Positions 43,881 to 53,485 of a stretch of DNA of 64,000 nucleotides are shown piece by piece; the stretch's first letter is position 1; the number at the start of each line of letters is the position of its first letter. The stretch comes from Rhodothermales bacterium (GTDB lineage Bacteria; Bacteroidota; Rhodothermia; Rhodothermales; UBA10348). The DNA is taken from contig JAEPNP010000002.1 in the NCBI GenBank assembly GCA_017643395.1, forward strand, positions 288,290 to 352,289. The letters run 5' to 3'. The position numbers were made by a program, and so were the translations under genes. The notes beneath the pieces were generated by a model that searched no databases, had not been told where the DNA came from, and saw nothing but the letters and a program-made list of their open reading frames with translations.

Positions 43881-44480
43881 ATGAGAATTCGCTCCCTACC
43901 CCTTCTGGTAGCCCTCTTCACGGCTGCCTCCCTTTCCCTGTCAGGCTGCAAGACACTGCAGCAGATCACCGCGCTGAAGTCGGTGGACTTTGCCATCAAC
44001 AGCGTGAATCAGGTCAATCTGGCAGGCGTCAACTTCGATGAGGTGCGCAGCTACAACGACCTCAATGTCCTGGACGTCGGGCGCATCGTCGCTGCCGTGG
44101 GCAGAGACGAGTTGCCCCTGCGGTTTACCCTGAACCTGGCGGCTACCAACCCCTCCGACAATCCGGTGAACGCGCGCATGGTGGGCATGGACTGGACACT
44201 GCTGCTCGATGATCGAGAGACCATTTCCGGCAGCTTCAACGACCCTCGGGACCTGCCGCCAGGCATTCCGGTCGCTGTGCCCATCGGCGTCGAACTGAAT
44301 CTCATCTCGTTCTTCCGGAACAGCGCTCAGGACCTGGTGGAGCTCGTGGCGGCGGTAGCCGGGGTGAACGGCGCTCCGAAGCGTGTCTCGTTGCGTGCCC
44401 GCCCGTCCATCGACACTCCCCTGGGTCCCATCCGCTACCCCAACGAGATCACCATCGTCTCCCGCGAAGTGGGAGGCTGA
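43881..44480 (+). CDS. LEA type 2-like lipoprotein
   Basis: 199 aa from the ATG at 43881. A lipoprotein signal (LSLSGCKTL) precedes an immunoglobulin-like domain with the pattern of LEA-2/WHy proteins: VDFAINSVNQVNLAGVNFDE, LRFTLNLAATNPSDNPVNA, MDWTLLLDDRETISGSF and VAVPIGVELNLISFF. LEA-2 domains in bacteria are thought to act in desiccation or envelope stress, but the function is not established. It sits four bases before the metallo-beta-lactamase gene. Confidence 0.8.
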   Translation: MRIRSLPLLVALFTAASLSLSGCKTLQQITALKSVDFAINSVNQVNLAGVNFDEVRSYNDLNVLDVGRIVAAVGRDELPLRFTLNLAATNPSDNPVNARMVGMDWTLLLDDRETISGSFNDPRDLPPGIPVAVPIGVELNLISFFRNSAQDLVELVAAVAGVNGAPKRVSLRARPSIDTPLGPIRYPNEITIVSREVGG

Positions 44481-44484
44481 GCCG

Positions 44485-45882
44485 ATGCGACTTCGATTCT
44501 GCGGCGCGGCGCGCACTGTCACGGGATCCAAGCACCTGCTTGAGCTCGACTCCGGGCACAAGATCCTGATGGACTGCGGCCTCTTCCAGGGCCGCCGGGC
44601 GGACTCGGACCGCATGAACCGAAGCTTTCTGTTCGATCCGAAGGAGATTGATGTGGTGCTGCTCTCGCACGCTCACATCGATCACGCGGGCCTGCTGCCC
44701 AAACTCTGGAAAGAGGGATTCCGCGGGCGCATCTACGCCACGCACGCCACGTACAGCCTCTCCACACTGCTGCTGCTGGACAGTGCTCACATTCAGGAGA
44801 AGGATGTCCGGTTCATCAACAAACTGAACCGGCGGCGTGGACATGCTCCCGTGGCCCCTCTCTACGAGCGCCGACATGCCGAAGGCGTCCTGGAGCACTT
44901 CGTCGGAGTCGGCTATCGCCAACCGTTCGAGCCGGTACCGGGCGTATCGGTCGAGTATCGCGACGCCGGTCACATTCTGGGGTCGGCAACCATGGTGCTC
45001 ACGATTACCGAGGGCGGCAAAACAAAGCGCCTGGGGTTTACCGGAGACGTCGGCAACCCGGGACGACCCATTCTTCGGGACCCCCAGGCCATGCAGGATT
45101 GCGATTGGCTCATCTGCGAGTCCACGTATGGCGGTCAGACCCATGAGCCGGGAGACCGAGCCAAGAAGGCGCTACAGGAAGTCATTGAACGCACAGCTGC
45201 GCGCGGCGGCAGAGTCATCATTCCGGCCTTTGCAGTTGGGCGCACACAGGAGATTGTCTATGCCCTGGATCAGCTGTGGAACGAAGGCCACCTCAGGCAT
45301 GTGCCGGTTTTCGTGGACAGTCCGCTGGCCGTGAATGCCACGAGCGTATTTCTGGCGCACCCCGAGTGCTTTGATGCCGAGTTGCACGAGTACATGCTCA
45401 CGGATGATAACCCGTGGGGCTTCGACCGATTGACCTACGTGCGCGACGTCGAAAAATCGAAGGCCCTGAACGGTAACCGCGTGCCGATGGTGATCCTGTC
45501 CGCCTCGGGCATGTGTGAGGCAGGCCGCATCCTGCACCACCTGCGCAACAACATCGGTGACGACCGCAACACGGTGATGATGGTGGGCTATTGTGCCGAC
45601 CACACACTCGGCAAGCGCATAATCGAGAAGCGACCCGAGGTACGCATTTTCGGTGAGATGCACCGGTTGCGCGCCGAGGTGTCGGTGATGAACAGCTTCT
45701 CGGCGCACGCGGATGAGCCCGGCATCCTGGACTTCGTAGGCAAGCTGGACCAGGACCGCCTGCAGAACATCTTTCTCGTGCACGGTGCGCCGAAGCGACA
45801 GGACGCGATGGCCGAGGCGTTCCGCGGGGCCGGCTACGGTAACGTGCAGATTCCGGAATTCGGAGAGACGGTGCGACTCTAG
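44485..45882 (+). CDS. Metallo-beta-lactamase/beta-CASP RNA nuclease
   Basis: 465 aa from the ATG at 44485. The metallo-beta-lactamase core has GAARTVTGSKHLLE, DCGLFQG, LSHAHIDHAG (zinc ligands), the His in DAGHILGSAT and Asp in FTGDVGN; the beta-CASP part has CESTYGG, IPAFAVGRTQEI, ASGMCEAGRILHHL and FSAHADE; the C-terminus is the RMMBL (RNA-metabolising) segment IFLVHGAPKRQDAM. These proteins resemble CPSF-73 and act as endo- or exonucleases on RNA in the cytoplasm. All key residues are present. It converges on the GGDEF/EAL gene with a four-base overlap (45879-45882). Confidence 0.93.
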   Translation: MRLRFCGAARTVTGSKHLLELDSGHKILMDCGLFQGRRADSDRMNRSFLFDPKEIDVVLLSHAHIDHAGLLPKLWKEGFRGRIYATHATYSLSTLLLLDSAHIQEKDVRFINKLNRRRGHAPVAPLYERRHAEGVLEHFVGVGYRQPFEPVPGVSVEYRDAGHILGSATMVLTITEGGKTKRLGFTGDVGNPGRPILRDPQAMQDCDWLICESTYGGQTHEPGDRAKKALQEVIERTAARGGRVIIPAFAVGRTQEIVYALDQLWNEGHLRHVPVFVDSPLAVNATSVFLAHPECFDAELHEYMLTDDNPWGFDRLTYVRDVEKSKALNGNRVPMVILSASGMCEAGRILHHLRNNIGDDRNTVMMVGYCADHTLGKRIIEKRPEVRIFGEMHRLRAEVSVMNSFSAHADEPGILDFVGKLDQDRLQNIFLVHGAPKRQDAMAEAFRGAGYGNVQIPEFGETVRL

Positions 45883-48800
45883 ACCGAGTCCCGACGTCGC
45901 GGGCCGCCGGTTTGGCGATTGGGCTGCGCGGCCGCACGGTCTCCAGCCTCCGTACCGGCACCCTCCCAGTAACCGACCCAGCCGGGAGTGCGCAGGAGAA
46001 TCTCCGAGTGTGCTGCGGAACGGGGCTTGCTGAACAGGTAGCCTTGCCCCACCTTGAATCCGAGGTCCTGCAGGCGTCTGAGCTGCAGCTCAGACTCGAG
46101 TCCCTCTGCTACCAACTCCAGACCGAGTGCGTCGGTCAGGGTCGCGATGGTGCGCAGGATGTGATTGCCACGGTCCTCGAGGATCGTCGGATCCAGGAGG
46201 GAGCGGTCGGTCTTGACGGTATCGACCGGAAGCGCGTGCAACAGGTTCAGGGAAGAGTACCCGGTGCCGAAATCGTCGACGGCCAGCTTCACACCGCTTC
46301 GCTTGAGCGCCTTCAGTCGCTTGGCCGCCTCCGGCACATTCTCCATGAGGATGTGCTCGGTGATTTCAATTTCCAGAGCGCCGGCTGGCAGCTCGAAGTC
46401 CTTCACGGCGGCCTTTACGGCTTCGCCGTATTCGGGCATCATCACGGTGTCGCTGGACGAATTGACGTGCATCACGAGACCCTTTCGGCGCGGATTCGCC
46501 ATGAGCCAGGCTGAGTGCTGGGCCGCGGCCTCGCGCAAGACCCACGTGTCGATGTCTGCCAGCATGCCGCGCTCGGTCGCGATCGGAAGGAATTCGTCCG
46601 GCGACAATCGGCCCAATTCCGGGTGATTCCAGCGTACCAGCGCTTCGAATCCGGTCAGTTCGCCGTTTGTCAGGTTCACCAACGGCTGGTAGTACAACTC
46701 CAGCTGATCGCGCTCGATGGAGAACGCCAGGTCAGACTCCAGCTTGAAGCGGCGCGAGACGTCCTCGTGCATGGCCTCCGAGAACACCACGCACGTGCCT
46801 CGCGCCCGCCTTTTCGCCACATACATGGCCGTGTCCGCATCGCGCAGCAGCTCGTCAGGACTCTTGTAGCGGAAGTCCGCCATCACCATGCCCATGCTTG
46901 CAGACGCGGGCAGATTCTTGCCTGACACACGGAAGGGCTCACAGAGCGATTCGGACAGGCGGTCCGCCGCCTCTCGCGCCTGGTGCTCGTTCTCGACATT
47001 GTTCAGCAGCACGGCGAATTCGTCTCCGCCAATTCGAGCAACAACATCGCCGACCCGGAGACTGGAGCGAATGCGCGCGGCCACCTGCTGCAGGAGCGCA
47101 TCGCCCACGGCATGGCCCAGGGAGTCGTTTACCAGCTTGAATCGATCCACATCGATAAAGACAAGGGCAAACACCTGGCGCTCCGTATCCCGTCGCACCA
47201 GGGCTTCCCGGATGCGCTCGTCCAGCACCATGCGGTTCGGTAGACTGGTGAGCGTGTCCGCTCGGGCCTGAAGACGGAGGCGTCGCTCCAGATGCACGGT
47301 TTCGGTGACATCTCGTGCCACCACCAGCATGCCGGATGCCTCCCCTTCGCGATCCTGCATCAGACTGACCACCGCATCGACGAACACGACGCCGCTGCTG
47401 CGTGATCGCAGGCGGAGTCTTCCCTTCCAGTTGCCCCGATCCAGGAGACTGTTGATCGCCTCCTGCTCCTGGTCGGCGGTCAGCCAGCGGAACGGTGTCA
47501 GACGCATGATCAGGCGGCCCTCGGCAGCTTCGGCCTCATATCCGGTCAGTGCCTGGGCGCCCTGGTTCCAGTAGGTGATACGCATCTCGTGGTCAAGCAC
47601 GACCACGGCATCCTGCACCTGCCCCAGGATGTTCGCCTGCATGCGGATGCGTTCCCTGTTTTCGTTTCTCTCGGTGACGTCGCGTATCAAGGCCAGCGAG
47701 CCCAGCGTACTGCCGTCCGCTGCTCGCACATCCACACGGATGGCCTCGGCGTCAAACTCGGAGCCGTCCTTGCGACGAAAGCGCACTTCGGATTGGCCCG
47801 GCTCAAACGGCTGCTCGGGATTTGCCAGCAGAAACGAGGCCTCGCTGCCGATGACCTTGTCCCCCTTGTAGCCAAAGATGGACTGGAAGGCAGGGTTCAC
47901 GGCCACAATGCCCCTTCCCGTATCTGCGAATACGGCCGCGTACGGAATGGAGCGGTAAATGGCCTCGAACTCAGCCTTGCGACGGGCCAGCTCGTCAGCC
48001 TGCTCATGTTGCGTGGTAACGTCCTCGACCACGTACGAGAACCTGGGCACACCCTGCTGGGCGTCGTCAATCAGGTTGATCGTGACGTTGAGCCACCGCT
48101 CCCGAACGCGTGTCTCGAAGCGCACCGGTGTGCGCTGGGCGAGACACTGGCCGCATGCCCGCTCCCAACGTGCGCTCTGTGGGATCTCTCCGCTTCCGCC
48201 AAGCTCAGCCGTGCCCGATTTGGGCTTCAGCAGGCCAAAGAACTCGATAGCCGCCGAGTTGGCTGAAAGATGCACCAGGTTGCCATTGCGCAACGAGATG
48301 ATGCCCATCAGGAAGGGCGTGCCGTCAAAAAACGCGCGCAGGGCTGCCTCTCGCCGGCGCAGCTGTCCTGCATGCCGATTGCGCTCGGTCACGTCACGAA
48401 AAATGCCGGCAAGCAGCGCCCGTCCGGCGTGCTCCGTGCGGGAGACATTCAACTCGACCTCAAAGGAGGTACCGTCGGGACGCAGTGCCTGGGCCGGCAC
48501 GGCCTCAGTCCCTCCCACTTCGGTCTTTAGAAATGCGGGGATGAACAGCCGCACGTCCTGACCCACAGGCTCATGCTCCACCTGGAGCATGCGGCGCGCG
48601 GCAGGGTTGGCGGATACAATGGCGCCGTCCGCATTGCACGTCAGAATCCCGTCTGCCGACGTGGAGACAATCGCCTCCATGCGGCCCTCCGCGGCTCGAA
48701 TCCGGTCCAGGGCGACGGACTGCTCAAGCACGGAGCCGACCCATTGAGCGAATAGCGAGACAAAATCGGTGTCGGCCGTCGTGAATCCGGTGCTTCGGGC

Positions 48801-49583
48801 CTCAGGGTCGGAAAGGCTCACGGTGCCGACCAGCCTGCCTCCGACAAATACGGGCGCGCCGAGATAGGTGCGCAGACCGAATGCCTCAAAGCAAGGGTGG
48901 GACGCGTGCGTTTCTCCGGCGTCCTCGATGGCGGTGACCACCCGATCCTGCCAGGTGGTCTGACAATAGGTGTCGCCCAGCTCAAAGATTTGTCCTTCGT
49001 ACAAACCACAATCCTGCGGCCAGTACCGCCGGACTTCGTAGCTGTCACCCGTTATGCGGCTGAGAAGGCCCATCGAAAGGCCTAATGCCGTACAAGCCTG
49101 TCGCAGTCCGTCCCGAATGCGCTCGAGCGCATCGCCTTCCTGCGCAGACAGACGCGACAGGAGCGTCAGCCTCGCATCGCGTTCAGCAAGCTTGCCTTTG
49201 GCGTGTTGGATCTCCGTCTTGTCCCGGGCGATACCGATGAAACCGACCGGCTGCCCCCCCTCAAGGACTACCTGGACGTGCTGTCCGACCCAGATTTCTG
49301 CACCGTCCGCTCGCACCGCTGGAAACTCCCGATACGTGCGGCCCGTGGCCCGACGGGACTGCTCACCGTAGAATCTGAAGATCTCAGAACGGGCTTCCGG
49401 GGCCACGAGCGTCAGGTAGTGGGCGCCCACCAGTTGCTCGGGTTTGTACCCGAGCATTTCCCGAACCCGCTGGTTCACGTACGTAATTCGGCCTGCGGCG
49501 TCCGTCTTGTAGATGACGTCGCCGGCAAGCTCCAGCACGTGCTCGAGGTGTTCGCCAGGCAAATTGGCCAGCGGGTTTTCCAT
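45879..49583 (-). CDS. Multi-PAS/GAF diguanylate cyclase-phosphodiesterase (GGDEF-EAL)
   Basis: 1234 aa, soluble. Order: PAS (about 10-125), GAF (about 155-290), further PAS domains (about 305-790), GGDEF (about 795-955) with RIGGDEFAVL intact and LTSLPNRMVLDERI at its start, then EAL (about 965-1205) with FEALVRWNHP, EITEHILMEN, DDFGTGYSSLN and AEGLES. Both outputs keep their signature motifs, so it could make and break cyclic di-GMP, or use one domain for regulation. One PAS region contains CGQCLAQRTPVRF, a Cys pair. The sensors have no visible membrane segment, so the signal should be cytoplasmic (redox, gas or small molecule). The ligand cannot be told. Confidence 0.93.
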   Translation of the reverse strand: MENPLANLPGEHLEHVLELAGDVIYKTDAAGRITYVNQRVREMLGYKPEQLVGAHYLTLVAPEARSEIFRFYGEQSRRATGRTYREFPAVRADGAEIWVGQHVQVVLEGGQPVGFIGIARDKTEIQHAKGKLAERDARLTLLSRLSAQEGDALERIRDGLRQACTALGLSMGLLSRITGDSYEVRRYWPQDCGLYEGQIFELGDTYCQTTWQDRVVTAIEDAGETHASHPCFEAFGLRTYLGAPVFVGGRLVGTVSLSDPEARSTGFTTADTDFVSLFAQWVGSVLEQSVALDRIRAAEGRMEAIVSTSADGILTCNADGAIVSANPAARRMLQVEHEPVGQDVRLFIPAFLKTEVGGTEAVPAQALRPDGTSFEVELNVSRTEHAGRALLAGIFRDVTERNRHAGQLRRREAALRAFFDGTPFLMGIISLRNGNLVHLSANSAAIEFFGLLKPKSGTAELGGSGEIPQSARWERACGQCLAQRTPVRFETRVRERWLNVTINLIDDAQQGVPRFSYVVEDVTTQHEQADELARRKAEFEAIYRSIPYAAVFADTGRGIVAVNPAFQSIFGYKGDKVIGSEASFLLANPEQPFEPGQSEVRFRRKDGSEFDAEAIRVDVRAADGSTLGSLALIRDVTERNENRERIRMQANILGQVQDAVVVLDHEMRITYWNQGAQALTGYEAEAAEGRLIMRLTPFRWLTADQEQEAINSLLDRGNWKGRLRLRSRSSGVVFVDAVVSLMQDREGEASGMLVVARDVTETVHLERRLRLQARADTLTSLPNRMVLDERIREALVRRDTERQVFALVFIDVDRFKLVNDSLGHAVGDALLQQVAARIRSSLRVGDVVARIGGDEFAVLLNNVENEHQAREAADRLSESLCEPFRVSGKNLPASASMGMVMADFRYKSPDELLRDADTAMYVAKRRARGTCVVFSEAMHEDVSRRFKLESDLAFSIERDQLELYYQPLVNLTNGELTGFEALVRWNHPELGRLSPDEFLPIATERGMLADIDTWVLREAAAQHSAWLMANPRRKGLVMHVNSSSDTVMMPEYGEAVKAAVKDFELPAGALEIEITEHILMENVPEAAKRLKALKRSGVKLAVDDFGTGYSSLNLLHALPVDTVKTDRSLLDPTILEDRGNHILRTIATLTDALGLELVAEGLESELQLRRLQDLGFKVGQGYLFSKPRSAAHSEILLRTPGWVGYWEGAGTEAGDRAAAQPNRQTGGPRRRDSV

Positions 49584-49736
49584 GCTTCAGGCACCTGGGG
49601 TGCCATTGTGGCGCTCCTATCCCTTCGAGGATCGGCCCACGCTGGAAATCCTTTACCTGTCGATCCGTGCGACCTGCTCGCAGCCTGGAGGCGGCGGAGT
49701 CGGTGCGGCCGGCACTGATCAGGCCGCAGTCGGGCC

Positions 49737-50471
49737 CTAACGGCCGGCCATGAAATTCTTCAACAGCCCGGCACCGAGTTCGGCCACATCGTCCTTGACA
49801 TCGCCGTCACCGTCGGAATCGAGCATGGCCATGAAGCCCCCCAACTCCGGTTGGCGATTTGCAAGCGTCTCTCGCTCGCCGCCGAGTAGTCCAGCCAAGC
49901 CTCCGGCGTCCAGCTCGCGCTCTTTCTTGAGCCTGCCGAGGGCGCCCATTACGATCGGAGCCAGCATCATGAGCAACTTCGACGCCTGGCCGGCATCCAG
50001 ACCCGAGGCCTTGCTGACCATGTGCTCCACCTTGCCGAGGCGGCCACCGAAAATGTGCTTCAGAATGCCAGCACCGTTCGTGGTGCGGGAGCTCAACGCC
50101 GCACCTGCTGCCGCGCCCAGCAGGCCACCCAGGCCACCCTTCTTCGACCCACCGAGCAGACTTCCGAGGCCACCGGACTTCTTGCCACCACCGAGCAAGC
50201 CGCCCAATGCGCCGCTTCCGGCAAGGCCTCCCAACAGCGATCCCACATTGTCGAGCGCCGATCCGTCGTGGTCGCGCTCCAGTGCGCTCGCCAGGGAGGC
50301 AGCCCCGGAGGGTGAAGCGGTGGCGTTTCGGGCCAGTCCACCGATCAGAGCGGGTATCGCCGCCTCCATGGCTCGTTCGGTCGTGCTGCGCGGAGCACCA
50401 ATGGACTGAGCCAGGGCGTCCATCTGGCCGCCGCCCAGCTGTGAAAGCAAGAGGTCTGTAATACCTGACAT
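49737..50471 (-). CDS. DUF937-family protein with Gly/Lys-rich middle
   Basis: 244 aa. The N-terminus (MSGITDLLLSQLGGGQMDAL, IPALIGGLARNA) and the second half (KVEHMVSKASGLDAGQASKL, MLAPIVMGALGRLKKE) match DUF937 proteins. Between them is a repetitive stretch of GGLGSLLGGSKKGGLGGLL type. Near the C-terminus DSDGDGDVKDDV resembles an EF-hand loop, and the chain ends VAELGAGLLKNFMAGR. No signal peptide. The function of DUF937 is unknown. Same strand as the ATPase gene upstream (start 52890, stop 50497), 25 bases apart, so probably one operon. Confidence 0.82.
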   Translation of the reverse strand: MSGITDLLLSQLGGGQMDALAQSIGAPRSTTERAMEAAIPALIGGLARNATASPSGAASLASALERDHDGSALDNVGSLLGGLAGSGALGGLLGGGKKSGGLGSLLGGSKKGGLGGLLGAAAGAALSSRTTNGAGILKHIFGGRLGKVEHMVSKASGLDAGQASKLLMMLAPIVMGALGRLKKERELDAGGLAGLLGGERETLANRQPELGGFMAMLDSDGDGDVKDDVAELGAGLLKNFMAGR

Positions 50472-50496
50472 GTCGTTGGGGGTCGTTGCTTGAGAA

Positions 50497-52890
50497 TCAG
50501 ACGGGCACCCAGGCCAAGGCCAGTTGCCCGATCTGGATGTCGGATTTGCGGGGGTTCAGGTCAAGTACTTCCAGGTCCAGCAAATCGACCTCGAAAGCAT
50601 CACGAAGTTCGTCGAGTTCCGTTTCCAGCTGCATCTCCAGCTCTGCAAGATCCTGCATCAGCACCTGCAGCTTCTCCTTGGCGAACGCAATGTCCTGCTT
50701 CTCCTTGGAGGCTCTTCCGAATCGCCGGGCCGCACGGGAAGCCCCGCTGATCGTGCTGCGAGACATGCGCTTGCGCCCAAGAAACGTGCCGAGCACGGTC
50801 GTGCCAACGTCCAGGATGGAAGCCATTCGCTGCTCTTCATACTGCGACTCCTCTCGCGCCACGCGCTCTTCTGCCGAAGCAATGCGCTTCTCGACCCGCC
50901 CGATCTTGGCATCGTAAGAGCGACGCAGCTTCTCGATCTGCACGTCCCTCAGTTCACGGGCCTTGTGGCGCAGCCGCATTCGAAACTCGGCTTCCGTCTC
51001 TCCCGGGCGAGAGCTCTCCTTGAGGGCCTTGCTGCGAAACAGCGGAATGGTCCGCGTGCGATAGAGCGCGTCCTTTGCCCCTGACCGCCACGATTTCCAC
51101 GAACGGGTCCGCAGGGCAGCGACCGGCACGGGATCATAGAGCGCATCGTGCGTGGGCGCTTCCCCGGTCCGGTAGGTACCCTCCACGGCCTCCTCCCAGG
51201 GCGCCGAGGACTCCGGGTCTGCCAGGAGCTGCACATCCATCCACTCGTCTACCTTCCAACTGGCCCGCACAAAGTGCAACCGTGCCTTCAGGAGCAACCG
51301 TGGTGTAAAGCGGTCTGCGTCGATTCCCAGATCCCCCTCGAGAAACAGCTCCTCGACGCCGTCAGGCAGCACCGGCCGCGTCTGCGCGGGAGCCTCGGCG
51401 GCATCGTCAGCAGCTGCAGGCATGGCCGATGCGCTCTCTGCCGGGCCCTGGTCCGCTGCCTCGGATTCGGGCATCGTCTCACGGGCCAGCTGACACGCAC
51501 TGTCCAGCGTAAGCGGTCCCGCGAGGTAAGACAGCACCCAGCGCGTATGGAACAGCACCGGACCGTCCTCATGCACATTGTGGAGCATGAAACGTCGCTT
51601 TCCGAGCCCGGATAGAATGGCGTCGACCTCCCGCCGAACAAACGCGGCACCACCTGCGGCACCCTCCAGGCCATCCAGGACGCGCAGCTTGTCCCGCTCC
51701 GTCTGGAGCCTTCCCAGCATCCACGTTCCGGCGTTGGAGAGCGCCTTGTAGTCCAGATCGACGGGATTCTGGGTCGCAAGCACAACGCCGACCCCAAACG
51801 CCCGGGCCTGCTTCATCAGGGTGAGCAGGGGCTGCTTCGATGGCGGGTTTGCGGTCGGTGGCATGTAGCCGAACACCTCGTCCATGTACACCATGGCCCG
51901 AAGACTGCCGGTGCCCGACTGCGTGCGCATCCATGCCACCACATCGTTCAGCAGCCTGGTGACGAAGAACATGCGCTCCGCATCCGACAGGTGCGCGAGG
52001 TACAGCACAGAATGGCGCGGCTTGCCCTCAGGCCCATAGAGCAGGTCCGGAACGGACAGGGGCGCGCCCTCACGCCAGGCGCTGAAGCTGGGGGACGCAA
52101 GAAGGTTGTTGAGTGACATGGCAAGAGCCATGCGCTCCCGAGAAGGAAAGAACGACTCCAGATCAATGACGCCGATGGATTCGAACGGCGGTTGCTGAAC
52201 CGATCGAATCAGGTCAGGAAGCGTCAATTCCCGTCCGTCCTGCCACGCCCACGACAGAATGTTGGACAGGAAGATGTGCTCGGTGGAGCGGATGGGGTCT
52301 GCATCCATTCCCAGCAGAGTCAGGAGGCTGGACACCGTTCCCAGAATCTGTGTGCGCTGGGCATCCGGATCCGCATCCCCGCCCTCGGGCCGCCCCAGTG
52401 ATCCCAGTAGCGACATGGGCACTCCCTTGCTGGCGCCGGGGGTGTACAGGCGGAAGTCAACCGCGTCTTTAAGGCGACGAACGCGGTCAGGCCCCTGGCC
52501 CCAGCCTGCAATGCCGCTGCTCCACAGGTCCGCCGTCCTTCTTGCAAACTCGTCCGCAGACTGCCCCTTCCGGGCCGCAGCCCCCTCATCGATCCATGGC
52601 CGAAAGTCTTCCGGCCGCATTTCCGGAAAGGTCAGGAGCAGATTGGTGAGGTCTCCCTTGACGTCAATCGAAATAGCGGGAATGCCGTCAATGGCCGCTT
52701 CTTCGAGGATGCCGACAGCGAGTCCGGTCTTTCCGGAGCCGGTCATGCCGACGATGACCCCGTGCGTGGTCAGGTCCTTTGAATCGTACAGAACCGGCGC
52801 GTCCTGGGGATCGCCGTCGGGGCCGTCTATCTCTCGACCCAGGTAAAAGGCCCCCAGCTTCTCGTATGCCTTCGCGGTCTCCTCCGCCAT
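50497..52890 (-). CDS. HerA-like P-loop ATPase with C-terminal coiled coil
   Basis: 797 aa. The P-loop is GMTGSGKTG (residues 48-56), followed by SIDVKGDLTNLLL; a Walker B-like stretch is AMVYMDEVFGYMPP, then LMKQARAFGVGVVLATQN, the pattern of HerA/FtsK-type ATPases of the DUF853/DUF87 group. From about residue 620 to the end the chain is rich in charged helix and should form a long coiled coil (VEKRIASAEERVAREES, LAELEMQLETELDELRD). There is no nuclease domain and no NurA gene next to it. It may move DNA or remodel a complex in the cytoplasm; the task is unknown. Confidence 0.85.
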   Translation of the reverse strand: MAEETAKAYEKLGAFYLGREIDGPDGDPQDAPVLYDSKDLTTHGVIVGMTGSGKTGLAVGILEEAAIDGIPAISIDVKGDLTNLLLTFPEMRPEDFRPWIDEGAAARKGQSADEFARRTADLWSSGIAGWGQGPDRVRRLKDAVDFRLYTPGASKGVPMSLLGSLGRPEGGDADPDAQRTQILGTVSSLLTLLGMDADPIRSTEHIFLSNILSWAWQDGRELTLPDLIRSVQQPPFESIGVIDLESFFPSRERMALAMSLNNLLASPSFSAWREGAPLSVPDLLYGPEGKPRHSVLYLAHLSDAERMFFVTRLLNDVVAWMRTQSGTGSLRAMVYMDEVFGYMPPTANPPSKQPLLTLMKQARAFGVGVVLATQNPVDLDYKALSNAGTWMLGRLQTERDKLRVLDGLEGAAGGAAFVRREVDAILSGLGKRRFMLHNVHEDGPVLFHTRWVLSYLAGPLTLDSACQLARETMPESEAADQGPAESASAMPAAADDAAEAPAQTRPVLPDGVEELFLEGDLGIDADRFTPRLLLKARLHFVRASWKVDEWMDVQLLADPESSAPWEEAVEGTYRTGEAPTHDALYDPVPVAALRTRSWKSWRSGAKDALYRTRTIPLFRSKALKESSRPGETEAEFRMRLRHKARELRDVQIEKLRRSYDAKIGRVEKRIASAEERVAREESQYEEQRMASILDVGTTVLGTFLGRKRMSRSTISGASRAARRFGRASKEKQDIAFAKEKLQVLMQDLAELEMQLETELDELRDAFEVDLLDLEVLDLNPRKSDIQIGQLALAWVPV

Positions 52891-53011
52891 GCTGTCGGTC
52901 AGGATGTGGTGGGATAAACGGACGCGGCCCCGGGCGTAGGTGCCCGGGGCCGGCCGGAAGATACAGGAGTCGGTTCGAGCGGTGCCAAGTCACACCGCAC
53001 GATATCGAGCG

Positions 53012-53446
53012 CTAGTCGTCCAGATTGGGGATGCGAATCACCTGACCCGGGTAGATCAGATCCGGGTCCTTGATGACTTCGCGGTTCTCCTCGAAGAGCA
53101 CCTTGTACTTCATGGCATCGCCATAGTGCGCCTTGGCGATTCGGGAAAGGGAGTCACCCTTCTCAATCGTGTAGTACTTGACCTGCACCGGCGCGGGGAA
53201 CGTCAGGGCGGTGTCGTCCACGCGCTCGATCCCTTTCACGTTACCGGCGATCAGGGCAGCTTTCTCTTTCGAGGCCTGCGAGTCGGCTTCGCCGGAAAGA
53301 GTCACGACGCCGTCGTCTTCGGCGACTTCGATGCTGATGAGTTTGCTGCCCAGCGACTTCTGGAGCAACTCCTTGATTTCTTCAGCGCGATCACCGCCGC
53401 GGAAGATGTCGGCGCCGACGTTTTTCAGAAAACTGATGAGACCCAT
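53012..53446 (-). CDS. lysM: BON-LysM protein (YgaU/Kbp-like)
   Basis: 144 aa, the standard length. A BON domain (about 20-85: EIKELLQKSLGSKLISIEV, VVTLSGEADSQASKEKA) is followed by a LysM domain (about 90-140: YYTIEKGDSLSRIAKAHYGD, then IYPGQVIRIP). The E. coli homologue Kbp/YgaU binds potassium and is made under osmotic stress; the LysM part can also touch peptidoglycan. There is no signal peptide, as in that protein. Confidence 0.92.
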   Translation of the reverse strand: MGLISFLKNVGADIFRGGDRAEEIKELLQKSLGSKLISIEVAEDDGVVTLSGEADSQASKEKAALIAGNVKGIERVDDTALTFPAPVQVKYYTIEKGDSLSRIAKAHYGDAMKYKVLFEENREVIKDPDLIYPGQVIRIPNLDD

Positions 53447-53485
53447 GGGTATGTATGCGAGTCATGGTTGGGATGAGCCCACAAG

